Shown: positions 8,267 to 16,115 of the stretch, piece by piece
How the letters are laid out: each line of letters starts with the position of its first letter
Numbering within the stretch: the stretch's first letter is position 1
Assembly: GCA_963727835.1 (NCBI GenBank)
Contig: CAVSIB010000061.1
Location: forward strand, 1-18,591
Length of the DNA stretch: 18,591 nucleotides
Direction: 5' to 3'
Source of the DNA: G026625185 sp963727835
GTDB lineage: Bacteria; Desulfobacterota; WTBG01; JAGOGO01
Notes under the pieces: generated by a model
What the model was told of the DNA's origin: nothing
Databases searched by the model: none
Seen by the model: only the letters and a program-made list of their open reading frames with translations
Position numbers and translations under genes: made by a program

Positions 8267-9090
8267 TCAAGAGATTCGGCCATTTCCCTTACCAACCCTG
8301 CCGTACATGTGAGTCCTGAGGTTGCTACTTTGGCCCGAGAGGTCTTGCCAAGTCACAAAATTTCTGAAAACCCCATCCTGATTCAGCGGAGAGTCTTGGA
8401 TAAGGGAATAAAAAACCCCGAGAATGCTGGCGTGCTCGCCATTGATCACGGAGAACGACGGGATCCTTCCCCAAGGCTTCAGCCATTCGTTTCGCGTACA
8501 CGTACTGGCGTATGAGTTGGTACGTATCTTCCCAGTTTTCCAGGTTATGGAGTTCACAAAAATTTGACACATTCTCTAGGATTTCATTGGCGACCAGCGC
8601 CACTCTCCTTGGCGTTCGATTTATTTGTTTGGGCCTTCCAAGGGGATTGACTCCCGTTAAGATTTAGCTTACACTCGACAAAAACAACCTCCTTCTTTGT
8701 GACAAGAACAAGATCGGGTTCCGTCATGGTGCCTCTGAGCTGTCCGTCAATGGTCCTGATAAGGATGCTGAGTAGTTGCTGGGTTTCGCTATGCTTCTCG
8801 ACGTCACAACCCCAAAATAGGACCGATTCGACAGCCGAAAGACCGAGTACCTCAGATACCACCTGAAGGCCTTTTTGGCCTTCAATTTGGAGGCTGCGGA
8901 AGACGTTCCATGTCATAGCGTCTTCGCCGTTGGCTACACCGAGGTAAGCTTTGCCCCCGTCCTTTCCGGGTTGCCAGAAGCTCTCCCCTGCAAAGTGGTC
9001 ACGCCATGCTTTCTGGATCAGTATTGGATTGTGAGAATCGGCGACGAGATTCCTTCGGAAGTCATACTGTGCGAGATTTTTAGGTATCAT
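8267..9090 (-). pseudogene. second PD-(D/E)XK nuclease-like gene, broken by two frameshifts
   Basis: ATG at 9090 follows TTGGAGTAAGAA, a usable ribosome binding site. Frame 1 (9090-8584, 168 residues) contains GEDAMTWNVFRSL, then EPDLVLV (Asp126) and VVFVECKL (Glu139, Lys141), the D...ExK signature. It then loses frame. The homologous continuation appears in a second frame (ENWEDTYQLIRQYVYAKRMA, ALGKDPVVL, to about 8450). It continues in a third (SVINGEHASILGVFYSLIQD, GVFRNFVTWQDL, to 8267). Removing one C in GTTCTC near 8448 rejoins frames 2 and 3. The rebuilt protein would be about 270 residues. Catalytic residues are intact, so the loss is recent or a sequence error. I recall this as a family of restriction-like nucleases of unknown role. 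Confidence 0.6.
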
Positions 9091-9195
9091 TTCTTACTCC
9101 AAAGAAGTTAAAATTGATCTCCATAAGCCCCGTTGTTAAGGATTTTGTAGATTTAGGGATGTACCCTTTCTTTTTCTGAAGCAGAGAGCCCTTAT

Positions 9196-9223
9196 TGTAG
9201 CGGTTCAAAGGAAAGTGGACAGA
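9196..9223 (+). repeat. left inverted repeat of the IS3-like element
   Basis: Starts TGTAGCGGTTCAAAGG and contains TGGACA; the complementary pattern ends the element at 10719. Confidence 0.6.
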
Positions 9224-9230
9224 TGATGGG

Positions 9231-9260
9231 TTAAAATTAGAGACGGTTTTAGGTTATAAT
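9231..9260 (+). promoter_or_regulatory. probable promoter of the IS transposase
   Basis: A perfect TATAAT (9255-9260) is preceded at 18 bases by TTAAAA (9231-9236), a weak -35. It lies inside the element, 22 bases before the OrfA start. Confidence 0.45.
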
Positions 9261-9282
9261 GAATCCTCTAGAAAGGAGAACG

Positions 9283-9639
9283 ATGAGACCTAAAGCCACA
9301 CAAAACCCTGAATCTGTGGTAAAAGAGATCAAGAGAAACACCCGCCGTAAATTCAATTCAGAAGAGAAGATCCGGACTCCATACTGGAAGGCTTGCGAAG
9401 GGGAAGACAGTATTGCGAATATCTGTCGGAAAGAAGGGATAGCCCCGAGCATTTATTACAAGTGGAGCAAGGCGTTTTTGGAGGCGGGCAAACGCCAGCT
9501 CAACGGGGATACCATTCGTGAAGCCAGCAATAGCGAGGTGTCAAATCTCAGGAATGAGAATGAGCAGTTAAAGCACTTGGTGGCCGAATTAAGCCTGAAG
9601 AACCGGGTTCTAAAAAAAAGTTTGAGTGGTCTGGAGTAA
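9283..9639 (+). CDS. IS3-like transposase OrfA
   Basis: ATG 9283 is chosen because AAAGGAG (9272-9278) precedes it; an in-frame ATG at 9259 has no such site. The 118-residue product has a helix-turn-helix (GEDSIANICRKEGIAPSIYY) that binds IS ends and a C-terminal leucine-zipper-like coiled coil (LRNENEQLKHLVAELSLKN). Residues about 31-39 (TPYWKACE) do not fit the family. The neighbouring frame there reads ILEGLR, the expected text, so two compensating indels have scrambled this stretch while keeping the ORF open. OrfB starts 15 bases later. The protein may no longer work. Confidence 0.75.
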   Translation: MRPKATQNPESVVKEIKRNTRRKFNSEEKIRTPYWKACEGEDSIANICRKEGIAPSIYYKWSKAFLEAGKRQLNGDTIREASNSEVSNLRNENEQLKHLVAELSLKNRVLKKSLSGLE

Positions 9640-9653
9640 GTGCGGAGCGGTAT

Positions 9654-10679
9654 GTGCGGTATAGTCAGGCCGAGAAGATGGAGATTATCAGGCTGGTGGA
9701 AGGATCGCCGTTGAGTGTGAAGCAGACACTTGAGGAACTCAAGGTCAACCGCAGCACGTTTTACACCTGGTATAGCCGATATTGTGAGCATGGCTATGAT
9801 GGACTGGCCAACACATATCATCCACCCAAACAATTCTGGAATGCGATACCGCCATGGGAGAAGCAGCGGATAGTGGAAACGGCACTGGAGCATCCCGAAA
9901 AATCACCCGAGAACTTGCGTGGTATATCACGGATAAACTGGGCTATTATATTTCGGAATCAACGGTGAATCGTATTTTGAAGGCCCACGATTTGGTGACG
10001 AGCCCGCTCTATACGGTGATCAGTGCCCATGAGAAGTTTCCTCAACCAACCAAGGCAGTTAATGAGATGTGGCAGACGGATTTCACTTTTTTCAAGGTTG
10101 TGTATTGGGGATGGTATTATCTGTCCACGGTTCTTGATGATTACAGCCGGTTTATCCTGGCATGGCGGTTGTGTCAGGGTATGTCAGCCGATGACGTAAA
10201 GCTGACCCTCAACGATGCGATTTTGTTTACGGGCATACGTTTATGTAACAGTGGTCAATCGGCCCAGGCTATTATCGGATAATGGCCCCTGCTATAATTT
10301 CAAAAGCCCTGAGTAATTATTTTGAGGAAGAAGGGATCGGCCATAGCCGGGTAAGCCGTGCCATCCCATGACGCAAGGAAAGATAGCGTGGTATCACCGT
10401 TCCATGAAAAATCTCATTCTTCTGGATCATTATTACAGTCCATCAGAGCTTGAGGATCAGATCCGCATATTTGTGGATTATTACAACCACGATCGGTATC
10501 ACGAGGCATTGAACAATGTTACCCCTGCGGATGTGTATTATGGGCGTGATTTTGAGGTTCTGGAACACCGTGGGCAGATTAAACAAAAAACGATGATTTT
10601 ACAAAGGAAGCAAAATAGCACTTTGAGTCTTGCTGAAAAGACAAAAAAGATAGATATGGATGCTGAAACTACCTCTTAG
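9654..10679 (+). pseudogene. IS3-like transposase OrfB, several frameshifts and catalytic Glu lost
   Basis: Pieces follow in order: an HTH (QTLEELKVNRSTFYTWYSRY) in the first frame to about 9905. Next comes ELAWYITDKLGYYISESTVN, then the integrase core WQTDFTFF and VLDDYSRFILAW to about 10240. Then NRPRLLSDNGPCY (second catalytic Asp) in another frame, SKALSNYFEEEGIGHSR in a third, and finally MTQGKIAWYHRSMKN from 10368. The family has Glu in GKIERYH; here it is Ala. At least four frame changes plus this substitution mean the transposase is dead. The C-terminus is intact (DYYNHDRYHEALNNVTPADV). Confidence 0.8.
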
Positions 10680-10691
10680 TTTTTGATCCAA

Positions 10692-10719
10692 TTTGTCCAA
10701 AGCCATTTGAAGACGTACA
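10692..10719 (-). repeat. right inverted repeat of the IS3-like element
   Basis: Its complement begins TGTACGTCTTCAAATGG and contains TGGACA, aligning without gaps to the left end. Confidence 0.6.
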
Positions 10720-11070
10720 ATCTCCGGTTATATGTAGCCGGCCAGACCCAGAAATCGATTACGGCTTTTGCTAATTTAAAGAAAATCTCGCGAAGAGCAC
10801 TTCGCCGGAAAATACCGCATTCAAGTGATCAGCCTTGTAAATCTTTCCCTGGAAAAGACCAACGGGATGCTAGAGGTTTGTGTTCGAGATAACGGTCAGG
10901 GATTTGATGTCAATGAGGCGATTTCCAAAGAAAAAACAGAACGGGGCTTAGGGCTTAGCAGCATGGAACAACGGGCTAAATTTTCAGGGGGTTGTTTTAC
11001 AGTTGAATCTAATGAAGGAAAAGGAACGCTCATTCGGGCATCCTGGCCTCTCCAGGTAGCCACCGAATAA
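10720..11070 (+). pseudogene. C-terminal fragment of a NarL/UhpB-type sensor histidine kinase
   Basis: From about 10815 the frame encodes the ATPase end of a histidine kinase: GKYRIQVISLVNLSLEKTNG, then the G1 box RDNGQGFDV, the G2 box RGLGLSSMEQRAKFSGG, and SNEGKGTLIRASWP, ending at TAA 11068-11070. Slightly upstream, NLAK in another frame followed by HFAGK suggests a frame-shifted N box. The dimerisation/phospho-acceptor and sensor parts are absent; the IS3-like element ends directly to the left at 10719. The short GLSSMEQRA pattern is typical of kinases paired with LuxR-type regulators. Nothing resembling the N-terminal part is visible left of the IS, so insertion plus deletion is likely. 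Confidence 0.75.
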
Positions 11071-11409
11071 GCCAAAATTGTAGAGGGCTTGTCTAAACCT
11101 GTATCCCGCCAATAACCTCCGTAAGGCAACGCAAGGGTTTTTTCCAGAAAATCCCCAAACACCTTCCCAAAAAGAATTCTTCTTTGAACTTAGGAAGTTT
11201 TATCTTGCTCAATTCCGATTTCAAATGAGCACCCCTATTTTCAACACCTTTTGAAAATCACTCCGAACCTCCTGAAATTTATAAGCAAGTTTCACTTGTT
11301 TTTTACCGGAATATCCAGTCTCTAAATACAGCATATTTTTTGAGAAAATACGGGAATCACCCTATTTACCTTTTTGGCCATAAATGATTTTTAAATGGTA
11401 AGTAGCTCG
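11071..11409. other. spacer, no gene recognised
   Basis: Short open stretches exist on the minus strand, but none has a ribosome binding site or recognisable family text. The promoter of the downstream stress island should lie at its right end; I could not fix a -35/-10 pair. Confidence 0.4.
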
Positions 11410-11665
11410 AAATGAATGGACACATTCTGTCTTCAGAAAGGGGTAGGGTATGCTTTGGACCATATTTGTGATTCTCCTATTTTTGTGGTTGCCGGGATTG
11501 GTAAGCGGATACACGATGGGTGGAGCCATTCATATCCTGCTGGTCATTGCCATCCTCGTATTAGGGGTCGATTTATTCAGGGACGAAAGATATTTGAGGG
11601 ATTTGGACTCTTCCCGGAGAAGGTGAGGTATTGGGAAAGGAAGTGGTCAGCAGGTCCAAAAAGCT
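11410..11665 (+). repeat. direct-repeat module copy 1 (leader plus lmo0937-type gene)
   Basis: From AATGAATGG at about 11411 the sequence parallels 15776 onward: the leader CATTCTGTCTTCAGAAAGG, the whole small gene and the post-stop stretch ending GGTCAGCAGGTCCAAAAAG. The paired BON genes (11953-12264 and 16116-16430), with part of their leaders, continue the same duplication. Confidence 0.8.
11450..11626 (+). CDS. lmo0937-type small membrane protein, copy 1
   Basis: The 58-residue product MLWTIFVILLFLWLPGLVSG... has two hydrophobic helices (about 2-18 and 25-42) separated by SGYTMGGAIH, the hallmark turn of the lmo0937/DUF5670 family, and a charged tail. GGGGTAGGG precedes the ATG as a purine-rich binding site. 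Family members are small inner-membrane proteins of unknown mechanism, often next to BON and CsbD stress genes, as here. Compared with copy 2, one base is missing near 11613-11620 (CCCGGAGAAGG against CCCGAGAGAAGG), so this copy stops 16 residues earlier. Pro15 replaces the usual Leu in the first helix. Confidence 0.8.
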   Translation: MLWTIFVILLFLWLPGLVSGYTMGGAIHILLVIAILVLGVDLFRDERYLRDLDSSRRR

Positions 11666-11719
11666 TTTCCCGAATCTTAGGATCCTTTGAGGGGATAATC
11701 AGAACAGGAGGTGAAAAAT

Positions 11720-11956
11720 ATGGCAACAATAGTTATTCACTGGAAGGATAAGAACCTCCCGGCTATGGAAATCAAAAATGCGGCCTATAAGGGCGCTGAT
11801 AGTTCTGTTATCAAAATAACATCTAACGGTAAGGAGTACTGGTTTAACTGGAACGAATGCTGGTTTTTAGAGACTACGAGCACGCATGAAATACCAATCC
11901 TCAATGCTGCCAGCCATTTCAGCAACCAATTTACAGAAAGGAGTAGCCGCTCATAA
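11720..11956 (+). CDS. unrecognised 78-residue protein
   Basis: ATG 11720 follows AGGAGGTG (11706-11713) at ideal distance. An in-frame GTG at 11711 falls inside that binding site and is not the start. The product is soluble: MATIVIHWKDKNLPAMEIKN, then SVIKITSNGKEYWFNWNECWFLET, beta-rich with clustered Trp. I do not recognise the family. Its last ~25 codons run through the leader of the next gene, which is homologous to the non-coding leader of the second BON copy at about 16075-16115, so the present C-terminus is probably acquired. Its TAA (11954-11956) overlaps the proposed ATA start at 11953. This gene has no counterpart in module copy 2. Confidence 0.6.
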   Translation: MATIVIHWKDKNLPAMEIKNAAYKGADSSVIKITSNGKEYWFNWNECWFLETTSTHEIPILNAASHFSNQFTERSSRS

Positions 11957-12264
11957 AAAAGAAAAATATCTTTATCCCCTTTGTAGTGCTTCCAGTGCTT
12001 CTTATGTTGACCGCCACCTTTATGGCCCGCGCAGCGGAAAGTACCGGTCAATACGTTGATGATTCGGCCATCACGACCAAGGTAAAAACTCAGCTTGCAA
12101 ACGATGATTTTCTGAAATCCTTCCAGATCAGTGTAAAAACTTACAAGGGCGTCGTCCAGCTGAGCGGCTTCGTTGATTCTCAAACGGCCGTCGACAACGC
12201 GGGTGAAATCACACGGAGCGTCGGTGGGGTCAAATCCGTAAAGAATAATCTCATCGTGAAATAG
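11953..12264 (+). CDS. exported single-BON-domain protein, copy 1, apparent ATA start
   Basis: The frame encodes a full signal peptide beginning IKKKNIFIPFVVLPVLLMLT and ending at ARA before AES, followed by one BON domain (TGQYVDDSAITTKVKTQLAN to VKSVKNNLIVK). The codon where copy 2 has ATG is ATA here; AAAGGAG (11937-11943) lies 9 bases before it. The first ATG in frame (about 11986) would leave out the basic N-region of the signal peptide. BON domains bind phospholipid or membrane surfaces in OsmY-like envelope stress proteins. Where copy 2 has a lipobox Cys, this copy has Arg, so the product should be soluble in the periplasm. Use of AUA would give weak expression, perhaps coupled to the upstream stop. 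Confidence 0.8.
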   Translation: MKKKNIFIPFVVLPVLLMLTATFMARAAESTGQYVDDSAITTKVKTQLANDDFLKSFQISVKTYKGVVQLSGFVDSQTAVDNAGEITRSVGGVKSVKNNLIVK

Positions 12265-12314
12265 GCGATTGTTATCAAAAAAAGTCTAAAATGATAGATA
12301 AAGGAGGCAACAGA

Positions 12315-12929
12315 ATGAAAAAGTTGCCTTGGGGGACAATTCTTTTGGCATTGGTAATTATCGTTCCTATCCCAACAATGGCAGGGGTACATATAGGTGT
12401 TGGAATTTCTCTGCCATCCATCGTATTTGCGGCACCTCCGGCTGTGGTAATGATGCCTGATACGGACGATGTGTATGTTGTTCCGGATATAGATGAAAAC
12501 ATGTTTTTCTGGAATGGCTGGTGGTGGCGTCCCTATGGAGGTGGCTGGTATCGCTCCCATTATTATGACCGGGGTTGGGGTTATTATAACGATGTTCCAA
12601 GCTTTTATTTTGATGTAGACCCCCGTTGGAGAGGATACTACCGAAACCATAATTGGGACGGACACCGGTGGAACTATGACCGGATTTCTTACGGACGACT
12701 TCAACAGAACTGGAGCAGCTGGCATAATAATCGATATTGGGAAAAGCAAGGAACCTGGGGCGTCCAGAACTATCAACCTCGACCGCAACAACAGAGACAG
12801 CAACTAAGACAACAAAGGCAACAGCAATATCAACAGAGGCCTGAGGTTCAGCGAAATCAGAGAAAATCACAAAATAAACAGTTTCAAGAAAAACCTGAAG
12901 GAGAAAATGCAGAACAGAAAAACAGATAA
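12315..12929 (+). CDS. exported Trp/Tyr/Gly-rich protein with Gln/Arg-rich tail
   Basis: ATG 12315 follows AAGGAGG (12301-12307). The 204-residue product has a signal peptide (MKKLPWGTILLALVIIVPIP, cleavage probably after TMA, near residue 23, or later after VFA). Then comes VVMMPDTDDVYVVPDIDENM and an aromatic-rich middle (NGWWWRPYGGGWYRSHYYDR; FDVDPRWRGYYRNHNWDGHR). The last 60 residues are a hydrophilic Q/R/K-rich tail. I recall similar hypothetical exported proteins in Geobacter and Desulfobacterota relatives; no biochemical role is known to me. The tail probably carries low-complexity charge interactions with the cell wall or outer membrane. It follows the first BON gene by 50 bases and may share its transcript. 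Confidence 0.75.
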   Translation: MKKLPWGTILLALVIIVPIPTMAGVHIGVGISLPSIVFAAPPAVVMMPDTDDVYVVPDIDENMFFWNGWWWRPYGGGWYRSHYYDRGWGYYNDVPSFYFDVDPRWRGYYRNHNWDGHRWNYDRISYGRLQQNWSSWHNNRYWEKQGTWGVQNYQPRPQQQRQQLRQQRQQQYQQRPEVQRNQRKSQNKQFQEKPEGENAEQKNR

Positions 12930-13042
12930 ACTAGAAAAACAAGAAGTTTAAAAACGTCGCATCTATCCCATTATATGTGGCCTTCTCGGGATGGTCCCTT
13001 GATTGCTGGGTTGGTGCGCCACGCCCGTTAAAGAAGATACAA

Positions 13043-13447
13043 ATGATAAAACTTGGTAAGAGTACCATGGCAGGTGGAGTAATGAGCGCTTTGATTGTGT
13101 GGCCATTTTGGTGCCAGAAAAAAGAAGTCCCGGAGGAGCGCCTCGGCAAGGAAATCAATAAGATAGTAGGAAAAGCCGAGCAAAATACCGAAAAGGTTGC
13201 GGAGAAAATCGAGAATGAGCAAATGCAAATGGAGACTCTGTCTGTGATCGCAATCCTCGGAAAGAAGTGGTCCGAAGTGATGACAAAAGATCAGGCTGGC
13301 AATTTCGTCCATGAGTGGCAGGCATTCCGATACCAAGCGATCAAGGCGAATAGGAGGCGCTATGAGGATGAAGGTGCAGGTCCCTTTTTACTCCGGAGCC
13401 GAGAAGGCGAAACGAGCATGGCGGAGGCTTATCCATGTCCAGGATGA
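13043..13447 (+). CDS. hypothetical 134-residue protein with N-terminal hydrophobic segment
   Basis: ATG 13043 starts MIKLGKSTMAGGVMSALIVW, a short hydrophobic segment that may be a signal or anchor, then PFWCQKKE and a long helical charged region (KEINKIVGKAEQNTEKVAEK). The Shine-Dalgarno is weak (AAGAAGA). Another start in the same frame at 12977 lacks support. The stop overlaps the PBP start (13435) by 13 bases, suggesting one transcript with the PBP. The C-terminal 30 residues are Arg- and Glu-rich with no recognisable fold. The family is not known to me. The start is the least certain point. Confidence 0.5.
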   Translation: MIKLGKSTMAGGVMSALIVWPFWCQKKEVPEERLGKEINKIVGKAEQNTEKVAEKIENEQMQMETLSVIAILGKKWSEVMTKDQAGNFVHEWQAFRYQAIKANRRRYEDEGAGPFLLRSREGETSMAEAYPCPG

Positions 13448-15835
13448 ACTCGGCGACTTTTGCTTTAACTAGGTTCAGACGTATGCGGGTGGGTGACTTA
13501 ACTGTGGCTCGGAAAATCCCTAGTCCCCGCTTAGGCAGACTGCGTTGGAAAAGGGGCGTTCTTTACCTTGTCATTGCCACAACAGTCATTACGGCCGCTC
13601 TCGTTGCAGTCGGGTTCCATCACGTCTATTTTGACCGAACCAACCTGCCTGATATTGGACCAATCACCCGCTTTGCGTATCCTACGATCGGCCACATTTA
13701 CGATGCCAACGGCCAGTCCCTCATTGATCTGGCAAGAGAGTACCGGCAGATCATCAAGTATGAGGAACATCCCGCCAATTGTTCGTGATGCGATCCTCGC
13801 TACCGAGGACAAGAACTTTTTCACACATAGTGGAGTTGACTATTCCGGAATTCTTCGCGCGCTGGGCAAAGTCAGGATTGGAACTCTGGGGGCACGCCTT
13901 ATAGGACTGAGACGGCAAGGCGAGGGGAATGGTCCGGTGATTTTTCCGCAAGGCGGATCAACGATCACGCAACAGCTTGTACGAGGTCATTTTCTCCAAA
14001 ACCTCACGGCTTTCCAAAATCTGACGGCTCAAGAAAACCGCAACCAGATCCGCCAAGGTGTACTTTTACCCCGCGTGCTTTCTTATCTGATCGACGCGCG
14101 AAGCGCCAACATGTTCGTTCGGAAGCTGGAGGAGATCCGACTATCCCTGTGGTTCGAAAAAGAGATGCAGGCGCGTTTCGGTTCGAAACGTCGCGCTAAG
14201 GAAGAAATCCTGGCCCGATACGCTAGCTTCATTTACATGGGAAAAGGTCATTACGGGTTTGCGACCGCGGCGAAATACTACTTTGGCCAGCCCCTCGCCA
14301 CGTTCACCGCAGACGATGCTGACAAAGCAGCGCTGCTGGCAGGCATCGCAAAGTCGCCTCGTTACTACGCGCCCTGTGGGAGCGATACCGTGAGAGTCTT
14401 GCGCCGCAGAAATCAAACTCTGGCTCTCATGGCAGCGAGCGGCTTTATTTCGGTGGACCAAGAGAAGAGAGCCGCGCAGTGCCCGCTTCCGGTAGCCCCG
14501 CCGAACAAGAATAAAATGCTGCAGGCAGGCACGGCCTTTGACAGTGTCCTTGAGGAGCTCAAAGGCCTCGGTGCTGACCTCAGCATTAAAGACCTTCAGG
14601 AAGGACGGATCCAGGTTTACTCGACGGTGGACGCCCGAGTGCAGGAAATTGTGAACGAGTCACTAGAGCACGGCCTCGGGCTTTATGAGAAGCGACACCC
14701 GAGGGCCAAGGGGGTAGTTCAGGGCTCTGTTGTTGTCCTGAGAAACCGCGATGCAAGCGTCCTCGCTGAGACGGGTGGCCGTCAATTCTACGCTGACCGC
14801 TCCGCCTCATACAGCGATTTTAACCGCGTCACGAAGTCTCTGCGGCAACCTGGGTCCGCAATGAAACCCATTGTTTATCTCGCTGCTTTTCGGCAGGGAA
14901 CATTTGATCTTAACACCATGGTTCCCGACGAACCCATCACCGTTCCCGATGAAGGGAAGCAGAGTATGAAATGGATCTCAAACTACGATGGTCAATTCAA
15001 GGGCTTGATTCCCCTTCGAGAGGCGCTCGCGGAATCCAGAAACGCCGTCGCGATTTGGATCACAGAGCAAATCGGGATCGCCAGCATCCTACGAACGTCG
15101 AAGATTCTAGGAGTCAAGACAACGTTGCAGCCCTACACTACGACCGCACTGGGCGCGTCCGAAGTGAATTTACTGGAGCTGGCCAATGCGTACCGCACCA
15201 TAGCATCGGGTATCTTCGCCCAGCCCTATGTGATCCGGAAGATCGTCCGCGATTCGGACCACGTGGCGGTTGATAACGAACACGGCGAGTCTCCAGTCTC
15301 TATCGACGACTCCGCACTCTCGCTCATTCAGGAAGGCCTGCGCGGTGTCGTGCGCCTGCCCACCGGCACGGCTCATGCACTTGATTCCAGCGGTTTTCCG
15401 ATCGCCGTTATAGGAAAGACAGGCACGACCAATGAGTTCAGGGATGCGCTCTTCGTGGGTTCCACTTACGGACCCACAGGAATCACTATCGCCGTCCGGA
15501 TAGGCTTTGACGACAACCATTCCCTCGGACCCAAAGAAACCGGCAGCAGGGTTGCACTTCCGGTGTTCAAAGAAATCATGCTCAGAGTGTATCGTGGAAA
15601 TCTAGTAGGACCTGTGCCGAAGTTTCCGGTTCAAATGGAACAGAGCATTAACGCTTACCTGAGCAGTGACTCGCCTGATAGCGCAGATCTTCCCCAGTTG
15701 GGCATGTCTTTACCACCCGGCGTGAATGGAGGAGATTTAATGGATAAATTGTTTCTTATGAAATGTCTTATTACAATGGATGGGCGCATTCTGTCCTCAG
15801 AAAGGAGTCGACCATGCTTTGGACCATATTTGTGA
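13435..15835 (+). pseudogene. class A penicillin-binding protein (PBP1A-type), frame broken once
   Basis: ATG 13435 follows GGAGG (13423-13427). A basic N-terminus precedes one membrane anchor (VLYLVIATTVITAALVAVGF). The frame breaks near 13769: KYEE must continue as IPPIVRDAILATEDKNFF, which needs removal of one base in GAACATC. The GT51 glycosyltransferase follows: EDKNFFTHSGVDY, GGSTITQQL (from 13952), RKLEEIRLSLWFEK, then ILARYASFIYMGKGHYGFA. The transpeptidase has all three motifs: SAMK (Ser at 14855), SRN (15035) and KTGT (15416). These bifunctional enzymes polymerise and cross-link peptidoglycan in the periplasm. The stretch is visibly richer in GC than its flanks. Its last ~20 codons translate the leader of the repeated module, so the natural C-terminus may be lost. 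Confidence 0.9.
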
Positions 15836-16030
15836 TTTTCTTAATTTTGTGGCTGCTGGGGTTTGTTAGTGGCTACACGATGGGTGGAGTCATTCATATC
15901 CTGCTGGTCATTGCCATCATCGTATTAGTGGTCGACTTATTCAGGGACGAAAGATATTGTAGCGATTTGGACCCTTCCCGAGAGAAGGTGAGGTATTGGG
16001 GAAGGAGATGGTCAGCAGGTCCAAAAAGAT
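15775..16030 (+). repeat. direct-repeat module copy 2 (leader plus lmo0937-type gene)
   Basis: It parallels 11410-11665: AATGGATGGGCGCATTCTGT leader, the small gene, and GGTCAGCAGGTCCAAAAAG after it. The BON copy 2 follows directly, without the 78-residue gene present in module 1. Confidence 0.8.
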
Positions 16031-16038
16031 TTTGTTGA
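15814..16038 (+). CDS. lmo0937-type small membrane protein, copy 2
   Basis: ATG 15814 follows AAAGGAG (15801-15807). The 74-residue product has two helices around SGYTMGGVIHILLVIAIIV and a tail extended relative to copy 1 (DPSREKVRYWGRRWSAGPKR), because one extra base keeps the frame open. Most family members end soon after the second helix, so which copy has the ancestral end is unclear. The start overlaps the PBP reading frame by 22 bases in another frame. It is followed by the second BON gene. Confidence 0.8.
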   Translation: MLWTIFVIFLILWLLGFVSGYTMGGVIHILLVIAIIVLVVDLFRDERYCSDLDPSREKVRYWGRRWSAGPKRFC

Positions 16039-16115
16039 ATTTTACGATTCCTTCAGAAAAAAAGGTATCGGAACCAATCATTTCAACCGTAAATTTACAA
16101 AAAGGGGTAACTATT

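Larger units (their letters stand above)
9196..10719 (+). mobile_element. degenerate IS3-like insertion sequence, 1524 bp
   Basis: The element is bounded by imperfect inverted ends: TGTA-N4-TTCAAA-N6-TGGACA on the left (9196-9223) and the same pattern, complemented, on the right (10692-10719), with 18 of 28 positions matching by eye. Inside are an OrfA (HTH plus coiled coil) and an OrfB (HTH plus DDE integrase core). I see no convincing target duplication beside it. All transposase frames are damaged, so it is immobile unless helped in trans. It lies between the broken nuclease gene and a histidine-kinase fragment. Confidence 0.75.

Noticed and set aside
8192..8515. Plus-strand 107-codon ORF
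   Set aside because: Antisense to the nuclease pseudogene, whose three frames carry coherent family text on the minus strand.
9190..10730. Target-site duplication around the IS3-like element
   Set aside because: Bases next to 9196 (CTTAT) and 10719 (ATCTC) do not match, so none is claimed.
11416..11751. 111-codon plus-strand ORF covering the first lmo0937-type gene
   Set aside because: It is a different frame from the family member at 11450-11626; only its middle reflects the frame used by copy 2's tail.
12180..12870. Minus-strand ORFs of 207 and 167 codons
   Set aside because: Shadows of the W/Y-rich exported gene; its codon bias keeps the opposite frames open.
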